A stretch of 64,000 bases of DNA from Aurelia coerulea. Lineage: Eukaryota; Cnidaria; Scyphozoa; Semaeostomeae; Ulmaridae. The notes beneath the pieces were generated by a model. It saw only the letters and a program-made list of their open reading frames with translations. It was not told where the DNA came from and ran no database searches. Position numbers and translations under genes: made by a program. Where the stretch lies: NCBI GenBank assembly GCA_039566865.1, contig CM076955.1, positions 312,501 through 376,500 of the forward strand. Reading direction: 5' to 3'. Of the stretch, positions 26,719-38,032 are shown piece after piece; the stretch's first letter is position 1, and each line of letters opens with the position of its first letter.

Positions 26719-29700
26719 TTAGCTGTCTGTGAAGTTAGGAGGCCTCTTCTCTAAGAACGCTGTCATTCCTTCACGTCGGTCGTGCTGAAGAAAAATGATA
26801 CAACATTTAATATGATGTGAGATATGTAAAATATCTATGAAGTTCACAATCTTAAATAGCACAAATCAAAAATTTTGAAAACGAGATACACTTTCTGCAC
26901 AAATCATTTGGATTTAGACAGAGTTCATAAACAGTTACAGCTCCACGGCTGCGAAACAAAGGACGGTTTTGCTTGCTAATCTCATTCTAGATGAAGGTTT
27001 AGTAACTCCTATGAGAAACAAAGACAATTTTGGATCATTTTGTAGATTTGAGTAGATCAACCTTACCGTTGCAAAAGTCGAATGAAATATTTTCTTCTCA
27101 AAATGAATGCCTTCATCCAAAGTCAAGTTATACCCTGAAATTACAATCAGTAATAGTAAGAAAACATCGGGAGAACGAAAAATACCACAAAGATTTATCA
27201 ATTAAAATTATTTAATCGAAATAGAATTGGTAGAATGTAGCTTTGTAGAAAAACATAGCAAAAAGACAATATGCTCAATTATTTCCGAACAAAGTTACAT
27301 GACGAGATACATTGAGATCCAATTTAAATAGGCTGAAGAAACAAACATGGGCTGAAGAAACAAACATGGGGGCCTATTACCTCTTTGTTGGGGCACTGGC
27401 AAGCATCCTCAATTTGAATAACCCAAAACAACGCACAAGATAACCCCTTTTATATCCATCATGTAACTATAAGGATGACAAAATCAGAAAGGACAAAATG
27501 AGACATAAAATACCTGTATTGACAGACTCCTTGCAAAGCTGAGTGATCAATTTCGAATTCTTTGCAATTTTATCCGCTGTTTTTATTGCTTCATCAACAA
27601 GTTCTTTCACCGGGCATATTTTGCTTACCAAGCCTAAATTGATGAAAAAGCAAACATTTTCTACCAGTGTACAAATGATATTTCAATATCTACATTGAAA
27701 ATATCCCTTACTATGTTCTCAACTTTGTATGGTTTTAGATCAGCTATCTTTTAAAGCCCACAGGGTGACATGAGGCAAAACATTCATCACTTTCTGAAGA
27801 ATTGCATGATCTGATGAAAAAATATCCCATTCTCTAATAGACCTTTTAGCTATTCTGAATAGAATCAGAATCGAACTACATTTTGTAGAATTTTCGAATG
27901 TGCACAATAGTGATAGGAGCTCTAACGCCACTCGATCGAACGTCGAGCAAAAAAATGTATAAAAATGACGCTCGATCCAGGCTCTTTTGTAGAATAGCTA
28001 AAAGGTCTATTTCAACCAGGCAATTCTAAACTTTAGATGCTAAATTCTTTTGTTCTCTGACATCAGTGATGCTACTCCATAGCTATGGGCAATTTCGAAA
28101 ATTGAAGCTTTTTTAATACTGTACTTGCACAATCTAAAAATTTACAGTTTAACAAACAAATATTTATGAATAAATGACACCACAGGCACATGATAATTCT
28201 CCGACTTTTACAACTAACAAAATACTGAGATACTAAAGACAATGCGAAAGTTTCTGTTGGTTTCTCTTTTAGGAAGAACTGGCCTAAATAAAAATAAATA
28301 CATAGATATGTCCCTCTTTTTGAACTACATAAAAATATAAAAATGCAAATGGTCTAACTAATAACAAACTACAGTTGGATAATGTCATACTGGATAATGA
28401 TAATTCTCCGACTTTTACAATTAACAAAGTACTGAGATACTAAAGACAATGCGAAAGTTTCTGTTGGTTTCCCTTTTAGGAAGAACTGGCCTAAATAAAA
28501 ATAAATACATAGATATGTCCCTCTTTTTGAACTACATAAAAATATAAAAATGCAAATGGTCTAACTAATAACAAACTACAGTTGGATAATGTCATACTGG
28601 ATAATGATAATTCTCCGACTTTTACAATTAACAAAGTACTGAGATACTAAAGACAATACGAAAGTTTCTGTTGGTTTCTCTTTTAGGAAGAACTGGCCTA
28701 AATAAAAATACATAGATATGTCCCTCTTTTTGAACTACATAAAAATATAAAAATGCAAATGGTCTAACTAATAACAAACTACAGTTGGATAATGTCATAC
28801 CAAATTGAAGCGCTTCTTGAGCAGAGATTTTGTCTCCAGTTAAAACCATTTCCATACACTTTGATTTTCCAACTGCTCTTGCAAGACGTTGAGTTCCACC
28901 AGCACCTATTTCAAAGGTAAGGAAATGAAAATATTAAAATATTTGTGCCATCTTCAAAAACTCTTGGTGATTGACTGGAAGCATTCTTTGACAATGGCAT
29001 TTGCATATCATGTAAAGCAAAAGCTGCAAAGAATTCTCTCAAAGTTGTTACAACTTTGAGACAATTCTTTACAGCTTTCTTTGCATGATAAGCATTGACA
29101 CCATTTTCCCCAAATTCAGAGAATGCCAATTGTATTGCAAAGTAGTCAAAAATGAATTGTGTATTTCCAAGACAACCATGTGCGCTGGGAATCAAAGATA
29201 ACTGGAAAGAGGTCAAGGTTTTGTCCTTTGCTTTTCCTGAATTGGAATGCATGAAATCTTTTGAATTATGAAACAAACTCCTCAAAATTTGTTAATGGCT
29301 AAAAATTAACTGTACTGTAAATAGTAGCAGGCCAAGAACTGAGCATTGAGGTATACCATGTTGAGGTACTGTATACTGAGCACATGGAAACTTATAAAGG
29401 CTTTATTCAACTGTTGGAGCACCAACCTTTTCTCAAAGCAAACTAACCTTGTAGAACATACCTGGAATCGTTCCAATCAAGATTTCTGGTTGGCCAAATT
29501 TGGCATTTTCCCCTGCATATATGATGTCACACATCATGGCTACCTCACAGCCACCACCAAGCTAAAAGAAGGCAAATGCATTCTTACAATGATGGCTACA
29601 GTAAGCAATGAGCTTACTGACTTCATACTGTCCTGTTTAGATTTGAAATAGAATTTCAGTAAGCATTTTCTGTGTTTTTCTATGAATTTTTAAACTTCGT

Positions 29701-31811
29701 TCTGAGATGCCCAATGAGGGAAGATTTACAGTACTGCATCTCAAGCAAAAAGACCTTTTGTAAATTTTCCTGAACTATGCTTCACAAAAATAATGAAACA
29801 TTGCATTAGGGGAAAAATAATGAGGTGGACCAACTTTCTAGAGCCTGCAACTAAAATGGACTAAAATTAAAGGAGAATGAGGCACATGGATTTTGGGAGA
29901 ATAATAGAATGTATTCTGCAGGTGGATAAGTAATCCCTGCCCTGCTATCATTGAATAAGAGCAAATTGACATTGAGGGACTTACGGCAAAGCCATTGACT
30001 GCAGCAATAGTTGGTTTCTTGCAACTTGCCAATCGATTCCAGTTGGTTAAAAAATCACCAGACATTACTTGTGAACATTCAAGACCTTGCATTTCTTTGA
30101 TATCAGCACCAGCTAATAACAAAAATGAAAAATATATTCTACATATTTTGCAGTAAAGGAAATCAAGCTTTGCCTAACTGAGTTATATAAGATTATTCTT
30201 ATTTTTGCCCTACAAAGGGTAGCTTTATCTTGTAATAGGTTTCAGTTTTCTAAGATGTTGTAATGTGTAGTACATGTGTTGTTGTGCACATTAATATGAC
30301 AGGAATTCCTTACATTATGACAAGAGTTCTTGAGCCATATGAAAGACTGCAAATTTTCTAACAAGAATTCTTAGGAAGGAAAATTTATATGTTAATTTGC
30401 ACAGTCCAGTGCTATATTAGCAGTTTTTAGAATAATATAACAACCTTAGAATCCTAGTAATTGTCATTGACAGTCTTGAAATAGATTATATCCCATTTCT
30501 TTGTAAATATAAATTTTGATTATTATTACTCTTCAATATTCTACTTACCTGCAAAAGCTCTTTCGCTTCCCGTGAGAACAATGGCAGCAATTGTTTTGTC
30601 CTTTTCAAATAAATCAAGGCCTTGCACCAATTCTTTCATAAGGCCATCACACAGCGCATTGAGTGCTTTTGGGCGATTTAACTTCAAAAGACCAATGTTG
30701 CCATTCTCTCCAGTTTTTTCTGTGGTTATGTACTGAAATTCTTGAAGATTGTTTGATCCTAAGTGCAAAAGAGACCAATATGACAACATAAATGGCAAAT
30801 CATCAAGTTTACAGAATTGCAAATGCAGAGTACATATGGCAAGAGCAGACAATAAGAGCACCCCCACAAGAGCACACTCGTATTCTCAGGTGACCATTTT
30901 CTTTGGGTTGGAAATTAAAGCAACAGTATCAATCATTACCATGCAAGCAGTCTTGGTATCTATTGCATTCATACATTTTTGTGCACCTACAACAATGCAG
31001 TATCATTGCAATCATTGCTGGTACACCCAAGATATCAAATTTAAGGATTCCAGAAATACCACCCTGCCCCCCAGGAAGGAGCCTAAAAATCAAGGGGCAA
31101 ATCTACAGAGTATGAAAAGTTTTTGACAAGATTTCCAGTGTGAGAGGAGACATTTCTTTCGTTCTCTATTGTCAATTTTGAAATATATCATTATTTATCG
31201 TTGTTTTTTATTAGTAGTAATTAGTTTTTATAGACTTGTATTTACTGTATATTTCAATTAATGTTTTTATAGAGGGCCCCTTGAAAATCAGCTCTGCTGA
31301 AGGGCAACCCATATCAAATGAAATCTGATTCTGCACGAAACTATCTAGACTAGGTAGGCCAAGGCTTAGCCTAGGCCCCAGTCTGGAGAGTGTGGTAGCT
31401 GCACGCACAAGATTTTTTTCAAAAATTTTACGTGCACGCCGATTTTGAATGAGATCTTTTGTTCATTACTTTGAAAACAAACAAAGGAATCAAAACCTTG
31501 CACGTGAGCAAACAAAGGAATCAAAGACCTTGCACGCAAGCACGCCACTGCTTCCTTGGTATGCACGCGCGAGATCTCGTCGAGAACTGCCATACTCTGC
31601 AGACTGGCCTAGGCCTATCTATCTAAAAAAAATGTGCTGCTTGCGTCAATATATGTTGCTTGGATTGATCCCCTCCTTCCTGTCAAAGTCACTTAATATT
31701 TCACAATTTATTTGAAACAAAGATGATCTCACCAACACAAAACATTCGTGCATTTCTTGCCAATATTGATCTCCCCAAAGAGAATGCATGTCTTGCAGTA
31801 ATGGTAGCCAT
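26719..31811 (-). CDS. ECHS1: Mitochondrial short-chain enoyl-CoA hydratase
   Basis: Eight exons (31811-31733, 30758-30549, 30112-29985, 29561-29462, 28905-28801, 27633-27514, 27134-27067, 26784-26719) join in phase to 291 residues; human ECHS1 has 290. The enzyme hydrates 2-trans-enoyl-CoA to L-3-hydroxyacyl-CoA in matrix beta-oxidation and valine breakdown. The N-terminus [20 protein letters not shown] is basic and hydroxylated, lacking acids, as expected of a transit peptide. Visible are [14 protein letters not shown], the AGADIKEM oxyanion segment, LGGGCE (catalytic Glu about 145) and [13 protein letters not shown] (catalytic Glu about 165). The start was chosen because only this ATG gives a transit peptide and an in-phase donor (G|GTGAG). 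It is divergently paired with NOSIP. Intron 5 contains a triplicated segment and intron 1 a dispersed repeat. Confidence 0.95.
27836..28012. mobile_element. About 177-bp AATAGACC-family MITE in ECHS1 intron 5
   Basis: Termini aatagaccttttagctattc pair with the inverse at the right end. Inside, cactcgatcgaacgtcg and cgctcgatcc are partly inverted. A near-identical second copy is at 58631-58813. Target duplication not clear. Confidence 0.75.
28191..28800. repeat. Three tandem copies of a ~206-bp intronic segment including the exon 5 donor
   Basis: Copies at 28191-28398, 28399-28604 and 28605-28800 are over 95% alike by eye. Each ends, in gene orientation, with the GTATGACATTATCC sequence that forms the actual 5' splice site next to exon 5 (28801-28905). 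The three copies differ by a 4-bp aata deletion and a few substitutions, so they are recent. Confidence 0.95.
31205..31330 (-). repeat. Dispersed retroposon-like repeat in ECHS1 intron 1
   Basis: In reverse orientation it carries gggttgcccttcagcagag and gggccctctataaaaac, matching the insertion at 13466-13672 and the tract at 8150-8345. Confidence 0.45.
31380..31615. repeat. Dispersed repeat shared by ECHS1 intron 1 and NOSIP intron 1
   Basis: The stretch with gcacgcacaagattttt, gagatctyttgttcattactttg and caaagaccttgcacgcaagc recurs at 32675-32843 and 33113-33150. Two copies of the same unidentified element therefore flank the shared promoter. Confidence 0.6.
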
Positions 31812-32071
31812 TTTGATCGAATCAGCCCAGCACCACAAGAGCTACAGCAACAACAACACAACGAGTACGAGTACGAGGCTATTGAGTTGAATTATTCCAT
31901 TTTTAGACTTATTACGATCTTTATAATTTTGCTGCTTGACCAACTGATAATGAGCAATCAGCAATTGGGACTCAAATAGTTAGTAGCGTACTTACAGTTA
32001 GTAGATAAAGAACTACTAGTTTCTCTAGTTTCAAATCCAGTTCACATCGCAGCCAGAGTTCTTCACTTGAA
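31812..32071. promoter_or_regulatory. Putative bidirectional ECHS1/NOSIP promoter
   Basis: The two start codons face away from each other with 260 bp between them, leaving room only for both 5'UTRs and one shared promoter. No TATA box is obvious in the expected positions; a caacaacaacacaacgagta tract lies in the middle. The bidirectional role is inferred from geometry. Confidence 0.5.
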
Positions 32072-35053
32072 ATGACGAGACACGGTAAGAACTGCACAGC
32101 AAGTGCTGTATATTCATACCACGAGAAAAAAAGGGACACGAAAGCATCAGGATATGGATCTCAAGCAGAACGATTCAGCAAAGATGCCGTGAAAGGTTTT
32201 GATTGTTGTGGCCTAACTCTACAACCATGTCGAGAGCCAGTGATAACATCTGAAGGTCATTTGTACGATAAAGAAGCAATATTAGAGTATATTGTACATC
32301 AAAAGCAAGATTATGCAAAGAAATTACAAGCCTATGAGAAAGAGGTATAATAATTATAAAATATTTGAAAGTGGCAATAAATTTGCAAAGTACACACAAC
32401 ACAAACCAGTCTTCATTCAGAGTTTGTTCAGGATATGATAATACTATCAGTGAAAGTCTTTGAGATTTTCTCCAGAAGAGCTAGACCCCCGTCTAAGGTC
32501 TTTGGATTTTGCGTAGTAGCGATTTCAGGGTCATCGTCCCTTATTCTTCCTTGGTGAATTCCCGAATGCCCCAAATAAAGCTCTTCACCCATTCCATTGA
32601 TCAGCGAGCCAATCAGAGTTATCGTGTTTTCCATTGTGATTTACGAAAGGGGGAGTTTGTAGCACCCTGAACAAGGAGTATGGTGTGTTAACTGCATGCA
32701 TGCACAAGATTTTTCACAAAAATTTCATGTAAACGCCAATTTTGTACGAGATCTCTTCTTCACTACTTTGATTACAAATGAATCAAAGACCTTGCATGCG
32801 AGCATGCCACTACTTTGTTGGTCTGCACATGCAAGATCTTGTCCAGGGCTCAAAAAAATGAATTAGCGCTTAGCTGAAATGCTTAAATTTCCCAGGAAGG
32901 AAGAAGGGAAAAAAGGAAAAAGAAGGAAAGGGAAAAGAAGGAACAAAAATGAAGGAATGAGAGAAAAGGAAGGGGAGAGAAAGAAAAAGAAAAGGAATAG
33001 AGATAGAATTGGGCGGTATACAGGGAAAGAAGATTAGAAAGTACGTAAGAAGAAGTGAAGGTGCTTAGCTTGATACCAGGAAGGAAAATATTTTTTGAGC
33101 ACTGATCTTGTCAAGAGCTGCCATACTCAGGCAAAGATGCTCGCCTGGTTGTACAGCTGTAAAAACGTACAACATGTTGTAAAAACTATGACTATATCGT
33201 CCTTTCTATGTTCTACTTGAACCTGCAGGCTGGAAATAGTGCAACCTCCACAAGTTCCAGGTTGGAAAACTTGCATTTACTCACAACTTCTACAGTATGA
33301 AACTGTGATCAAACTCACTCACAGCTAGGGTAATTAAGGTTCTTGTATACGAGAACAAAAGATTTATTGTTAGGCTGATTCGGCATTGCCTGGATCTTTT
33401 TGTAGTCTTCTCACAGCTTGTGCATTGAAATTTGTTTCATTTGCTTCTACGCATAAGCCAAATCACGCATGTTTTCTAGCAAGGCACAGGTTGAATTTCA
33501 GCGTTGCTTATGCCAAATATTTTTGAGAGCATAATATAATTTTGTGTGCCAATCTGCACCAATGACATTATTAATGAAACATGGAGTTCCCTGCTATTGG
33601 CTTTTTCCATTCCTTTGCACCCTGTCCGGCACTGCTCCCCTTCTCCTCCTGAGCCTTATACACCAGAAACTGTCTTCAGTTTCAATTTTTTATCATATAA
33701 AAATATTTTGAAATACAGTTTGCTAAATTGCACTCAATTTTGATTGATAGAAGCGAAAACTGGAAGAAGAAGAGAAAGATAAATTGATGAGTGATGGGAA
33801 AAATAAAGTTGAGAAATTTCTTAAGTCTGAAAATAGCATTGCAACAAAGAAAAGCATGGTATTCACTGCAACAGCTAAAGTTTCCAATGAGCCAAGTACA
33901 GCTGCTTCATCAAGTGCATTGTCAAGTGCAACATCACAAAATGACAAAAGTAAGAATTTCTCTTTTTCATAATATTCTTAGTACATACAAATGGTAAAGG
34001 GACATTGTCACCTCACCCAGGGTTCTTTGTGGGTATGCTGCAAAACAATTTGGCCTAAGCTGAAAATATTGGCCACACTGCATTGAGTTGAACTGATAGA
34101 ACAATCAACAAAAGTCAAACCTTTTGATCTGTCTGAAACTATTGCAGTGTAGATCCATTTTTTCTGCGAAGGCCAATTTTTTCATACAGCCTGAAATTGC
34201 AGTGTGCCTGCAAATGACAATGGCTCTTTGAGGCGGATTTTGTAATCAGTGGATTTTTTGAAGCAGGCAGAATCTTACATGACCATTGAAAAGTCACTTA
34301 GCCATAAGCTTCTATTTAACTTCAGAGTGACATTTCTCCAGCAAGTGATATAATTTACGCCCGCTTGGAAAATTCCATGGACTGGAAATCAGCCTATAGT
34401 CTGGCATACTATCTGCATACAAGTCTTTGTTGAATAAGGCCTGATACATGTTGAAATATTTTTATTTTAAATAAACAAGAAGCCTTCAATTTCAAATATT
34501 TTAGTTGAAAACACTTTTCAAAGATATTAGGATGTAAATTTTTATGATAAAATTTGCACAGGCTAAATTTCCTGTCAAAGATGTCCTTGTAAACTTTTTA
34601 GCTGGTGAAAAGAGCAAGAACTTGCCAAGTTTCTGGATTCCATCGTTGACTCCACAAGCACAGAAAGAAAAATTAAAGAAACCTGACAGCAAAGTGTATT
34701 GTCCATTAAGTGGAAAGCCGTTGAAGTTAAAAGATCTTTTTCCAGTGAAATTTACTCCTGTGCCTTCAGATGATAAAAGGTCAGTGATTTCTAAAACTGC
34801 AAGATATATGTGTCCTGTTACCCATGACCTCCTTGGCAACTCTGTACCTTGTGCTGTTTTGAAACCAACGGGCGATGTTGTCACTATGGATTGTGTTGAG
34901 AATATTATAAAGAAGGACTGGATTTGTCCACTGACCAGTAACATATTGAAAGAAAGTGACATAATTACAATGAATCGTGGTGGAACTGGATATTCTGCGG
35001 CTGGTGTAGATTTAACAGCTAAGGCCTATCGACCATCAATGCAAACTTCATAA
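32072..35053 (+). CDS. NOSIP: Nitric oxide synthase-interacting protein (U-box E3 ligase)
   Basis: Three exons (32072-32344, 33751-33949, 34602-35053) join in phase to 307 residues; human NOSIP has about 301. The N-terminus MTRHGKNCTASAVYSYHEKK is diagnostic. It is followed by FDCCGLTLQPCREPV, the first half of the split RING/U-box. A lysine/glutamate-rich helix spans exon 2, and after LPSFWIPSLTP the second half shows YCPLSGKP (about 190), MCPVTHDLL (about 227) and ICPLTSN (about 265). The family acts as a nuclear and cytoplasmic E3 ligase that modulates nitric oxide synthase localisation and erythropoietin receptor signalling in vertebrates. For exon 3 I chose the acceptor at 34600-34601 because it alone matches the phase left by exon 2; the better-looking site at 34560-34561 would shift the frame. 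Confidence 0.94.
32844..33104. mobile_element. 261-bp hAT-like MITE nested in the repeat of NOSIP intron 1
   Basis: Starts CAGGGCTCAAAAAA and ends with the inverse of CAGTGCTCAAAAAA. It is flanked by a perfect 8-bp repeat atcttgtc (32836-32843, 33105-33112). It splits a dispersed repeat whose unbroken relative is at 31380-31615, which confirms the boundaries. The interior is a purine-rich gaaagg/gaagga tract. Confidence 0.8.
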
Positions 35054-35174
35054 AGATCTCATTTTGATAAAAGGTGACAAATTGAAAAATAGATTGCTTC
35101 CATGTTGTACTCATTAAGATTGAAACATATACAAATTTACTCTCAAAATGTATGCAAAACGCTACACCGAAGTG

Positions 35175-35772
35175 TTTTTGGCAACAAGGACAGATTTTGT
35201 AAGACAACAGCATGAGTTGCTTTTGATTAAAACTGCAATTCAAAGCAATTAACAATCACAGACAAAGGAAATTCTCTCAACCAGTGATACAAAACAAACA
35301 AAGCGGCAAAAGTTGATATGAACTTTGATGGTAGTTGCGAGACCCATATGGGCCATCGTATATATTGAAAGAAGGAAGATATATCAACACGTCTACCTCG
35401 GGTATTTTAATTCTTTGGTTCAAAAGCTGAGCAGTAAATGCCTTAATTACACCCAAAAATATAAGGGAATTAAATCGCCTCTTAATCGGCTTTTGAAGCA
35501 AATGAATTAAATGCCCGTGGCAGATGTGTAGATATGTCCTTCTTCTTTCGATCTATGCTCATATTCGCTCTTGAAAACAATTTCTGGAATGCACAACGAG
35601 CGAGCTAGCTACCTAGGTTTCAGAGAAACTTTTGTGGCTTTGTTTATTTTGAATTACTGGTTGAGAGAATTTTCTTTGTCTTCGATCGTTAATCGCTTTG
35701 AATTACGGTTTCAATCAAAAGCAATTTATGCTATTGTCTTCAAAATCTATCCTTGTTGTTATTGGCTATAAA
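35175..35772. mobile_element. About 600-bp fold-back element just 3' of NOSIP
   Basis: The left arm (35175-35320) and right arm (35625-35772) are inverted copies. For example, gagttgcttttgattaaaac pairs with ttttgattgaaaccg-type sequence, and gacaaaggaaattctctcaa pairs with ttgagagaattttctttgtc. It begins about 120 bp after the stop, so it may lie in the NOSIP 3'UTR. No coding capacity. Confidence 0.7.
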
Positions 35773-36585
35773 ACGGCAATTTCATTGTAAAATACCTGAA
35801 ATACTACAAACGAGGTAAGGTTCATGAAATTTTGGCAAATGTAATTTTCAATAAGTTGGTAGTTCTATGAACTGAAAAATTTGTCATATACCGTACAGTA
35901 CATAAATTACAGCAGCGCTTTAGAGATTTGTTGTACCTGATGTCAAAACTTTTCTCCTATGTTTGATCCACACCACAATATATCTCCTTCACATTTTGAT
36001 CTTTGTATTCTACGTTGCAATAGTAATTAGAGAAAGGATAGATAGCTTAGTCACACCTAAAATGAAATACAGCCAAGAGCCAACCATAAAAGCTGCGAGA
36101 AACTAGTTCAAAGGCGGGAAGAAAGGTGACTATTTTAGGGAAAATCTCGCCTCGGCAAAACAACGAGGCTTCGCCAGAGCTGAGCTCACGAGAAACTTCG
36201 TGCCTTTGCGACCATAATTTTGTTAACTGCACCACAAAATCCATCTGCTGTATGTTGCTTCTCGCTTCTTCGAGCTCAACCTTTCTGTTCGACGTTTACC
36301 TGCCTATCTGCTAACGTTTTTGAACGATTAGAACAGTTTCCATGAACTGAAGGTGAATGGCACTTGAAATAAGCAATGTACTCATGTTGACATGCAACTC
36401 AAGGACGTTTGAAATATTTTGCGTGGCACATTCTTAACTTTTTGCGCACAGATCTCGTTTTTTTGTCTTCAAATATCTTTGAATTTTAAGGGAGGATGAT
36501 GGGAGAGTCGCCAACTCCCTGTAATTCCAGGCTTAGAGAATCATGAAGCGAAAGCTAGGACCATGACACAAGACAGACAAAGGGT
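35773..36585. other. Intergenic DNA with a dispersed repeat
   Basis: At 36495-36560 gagagtcgccaactccctgt and the following ATCATGA stretch match the repeat at 12840-12915. The rest is unremarkable. Confidence 0.4.
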
Positions 36586-37151
36586 TAATCAAATGTTTTC
36601 CCCGATGTTTGCCTTGGCCTCTGGCCAAAAATTTCGGAAGACTCATTTTCACGAATCAATCAGATTGCGAATTCCGGACAAGTCTCAATTTTTGCTTTGT
36701 GTGTGAATTTGAGACCATAATTACTCTAAAACCTTGAGATATCTTAAATGCTCTTTAAAAGGTATACCCCAACGTCTCGAGAGTATATTTCTTCAAAAGA
36801 TTCGGGAAATTTGAAGCAATCTACTGTCCTTTGTTAAGTCCCCAGGTAAAACTTATCAATCAAAATCTGCACCAATTTCTATTGTCTCTTTCGCTTGCGA
36901 TCGAGACTTGCTTGGAATTTGCATTCTGATTGGTCCGTGAAAATGAGGCTTTCGAAAATTTCGGCCGGAGGCCACCTTAGATTCTAGGAAGAACTGAAGA
37001 TAAAAACTGTGCTGTTTACGAACGATACATATAAACCACTACAATGAAAATATGACACATATGAAATCCTAGCTCCCACGAGATTGTTCAATGTCTTTGA
37101 CTTTTATTAGGTTATTCAGACCTGGTGATGGAGGGGGTTGGGCAGGATTAC

Positions 37152-37949
37152 TTAGTACCGAGAATGTGACGATGATGAAGATGATGATGAATACTTTCTC
37201 CTTGCTTTCTCTGCGCTTTGGTTGCAACAACACTGGTAGCAAATGTGGAAAATGAATAGTACCACAAAAAACTCTCCTCCAGCGATAGCGCCAAGCATCC
37301 ATATCTCCTTTATTATACATTTACATTTTGCTTTAGCTATTTCAAAACATTCACAAGTCGTTTGATTTGCTAGTTTTCCTTTACTTAGACACAGAGCCAG
37401 CTGTTCTTTCTTGCAAGTACACGCACAAGCATCTTTATCCCATTCCCCTAAAGGACACTTTGTGGGAAGCGATGGGCATTCACAGTCACATTTAGAATGT
37501 CTCCACACTTTTGGGACAGGACACGGATTCTTGGATGGGTTAGATAGATAATTACATTTGCATTTACAGGTTTGTGTGTCCCAAACATGATACTTTTTGC
37601 AAGTTCCATTACAAGTACCGACACGACAACTAGTGTGTTGCATAATGGGTATAATTTCTCTGCGGCCGGTCTTAATATTCAATGCGTCATACATCTGATC
37701 ATATGCATCTAAATATAAACATGGTCTTTCTGCTGGCTTATAATTTTTGTGAGTTCCAATGCATCGTTTCGCTGTGACCAAATATGGAATGTAGCGTTGT
37801 TTGCCAGGATCACTTTCAACGACGATAAGGCGAGGTCTTCCGCATCCAACTCCAGCATCTTGCAGCCTTGGTATCTGTGCGTGTACTAAGGTCAATGTTG
37901 ATGCACAAATACCAAACAGGACTGCAAGAATTTTCTTTTGAATTTCCAT
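37152..37949 (-). CDS. Membrane-anchored PDGF/VEGF-like cysteine-rich protein, copy A
   Basis: A single uninterrupted 265-codon exon. Residues 1-24 are a signal peptide. Residues 36-117 resemble a PDGF/VEGF domain (CGRP...RYIPYL..KRC.G...RPC...QHTSC). Residues 117-211 carry C-x(10)-CKCKC, C-x(10)-CDCEC, C-x(9)-CACTC and CLSKGKLANQTTCEC, the latter strikingly like the VEGF-C/D silk-homology tail. Residues about 216-238 are a transmembrane helix followed by CCC and a short basic, serine-rich tail. Cysteines expected at VEGF positions 2 and 4 (interchain) are absent. An acceptor at 38034-38035 in the 5' flank is conserved in all three copies, so a 5'UTR intron is likely. VEGFs activate receptor tyrosine kinases; a tethered role is inference. 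Another CxCxC-rich membrane protein is possible. Confidence 0.7.
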   Translation of the reverse strand: MEIQKKILAVLFGICASTLTLVHAQIPRLQDAGVGCGRPRLIVVESDPGKQRYIPYLVTAKRCIGTHKNYKPAERPCLYLDAYDQMYDALNIKTGRREIIPIMQHTSCRVGTCNGTCKKYHVWDTQTCKCKCNYLSNPSKNPCPVPKVWRHSKCDCECPSLPTKCPLGEWDKDACACTCKKEQLALCLSKGKLANQTTCECFEIAKAKCKCIIKEIWMLGAIAGGEFFVVLFIFHICYQCCCNQSAEKARRKYSSSSSSSSHSRY

Positions 37950-38032
37950 TATTTTAAGTAATTCATACGACCACTGCGATGTGCAACCACTGCGATGTGA
38001 AATAACACTTATAGCATTAGTGTGAATTTCAA

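Noticed and set aside
31211..31408. Possible ECHS1 first exon at 31408 with an arginine-rich start
   Set aside because: The first codon is GTG, not ATG, and the exon at 31811-31733 gives a proper transit peptide and matching phase.
34544..34601. Upstream start of NOSIP exon 3 at the cacag acceptor (34560-34561)
   Set aside because: It is out of phase with exon 2; the acceptor at 34600-34601 restores the frame and fits the homologous protein.
37069..37320. Overlapping minus-strand frame of VEGF-like copy A
   Set aside because: It is a shadow frame of the real gene; only its end beyond the serine repeat is mentioned as a curiosity.
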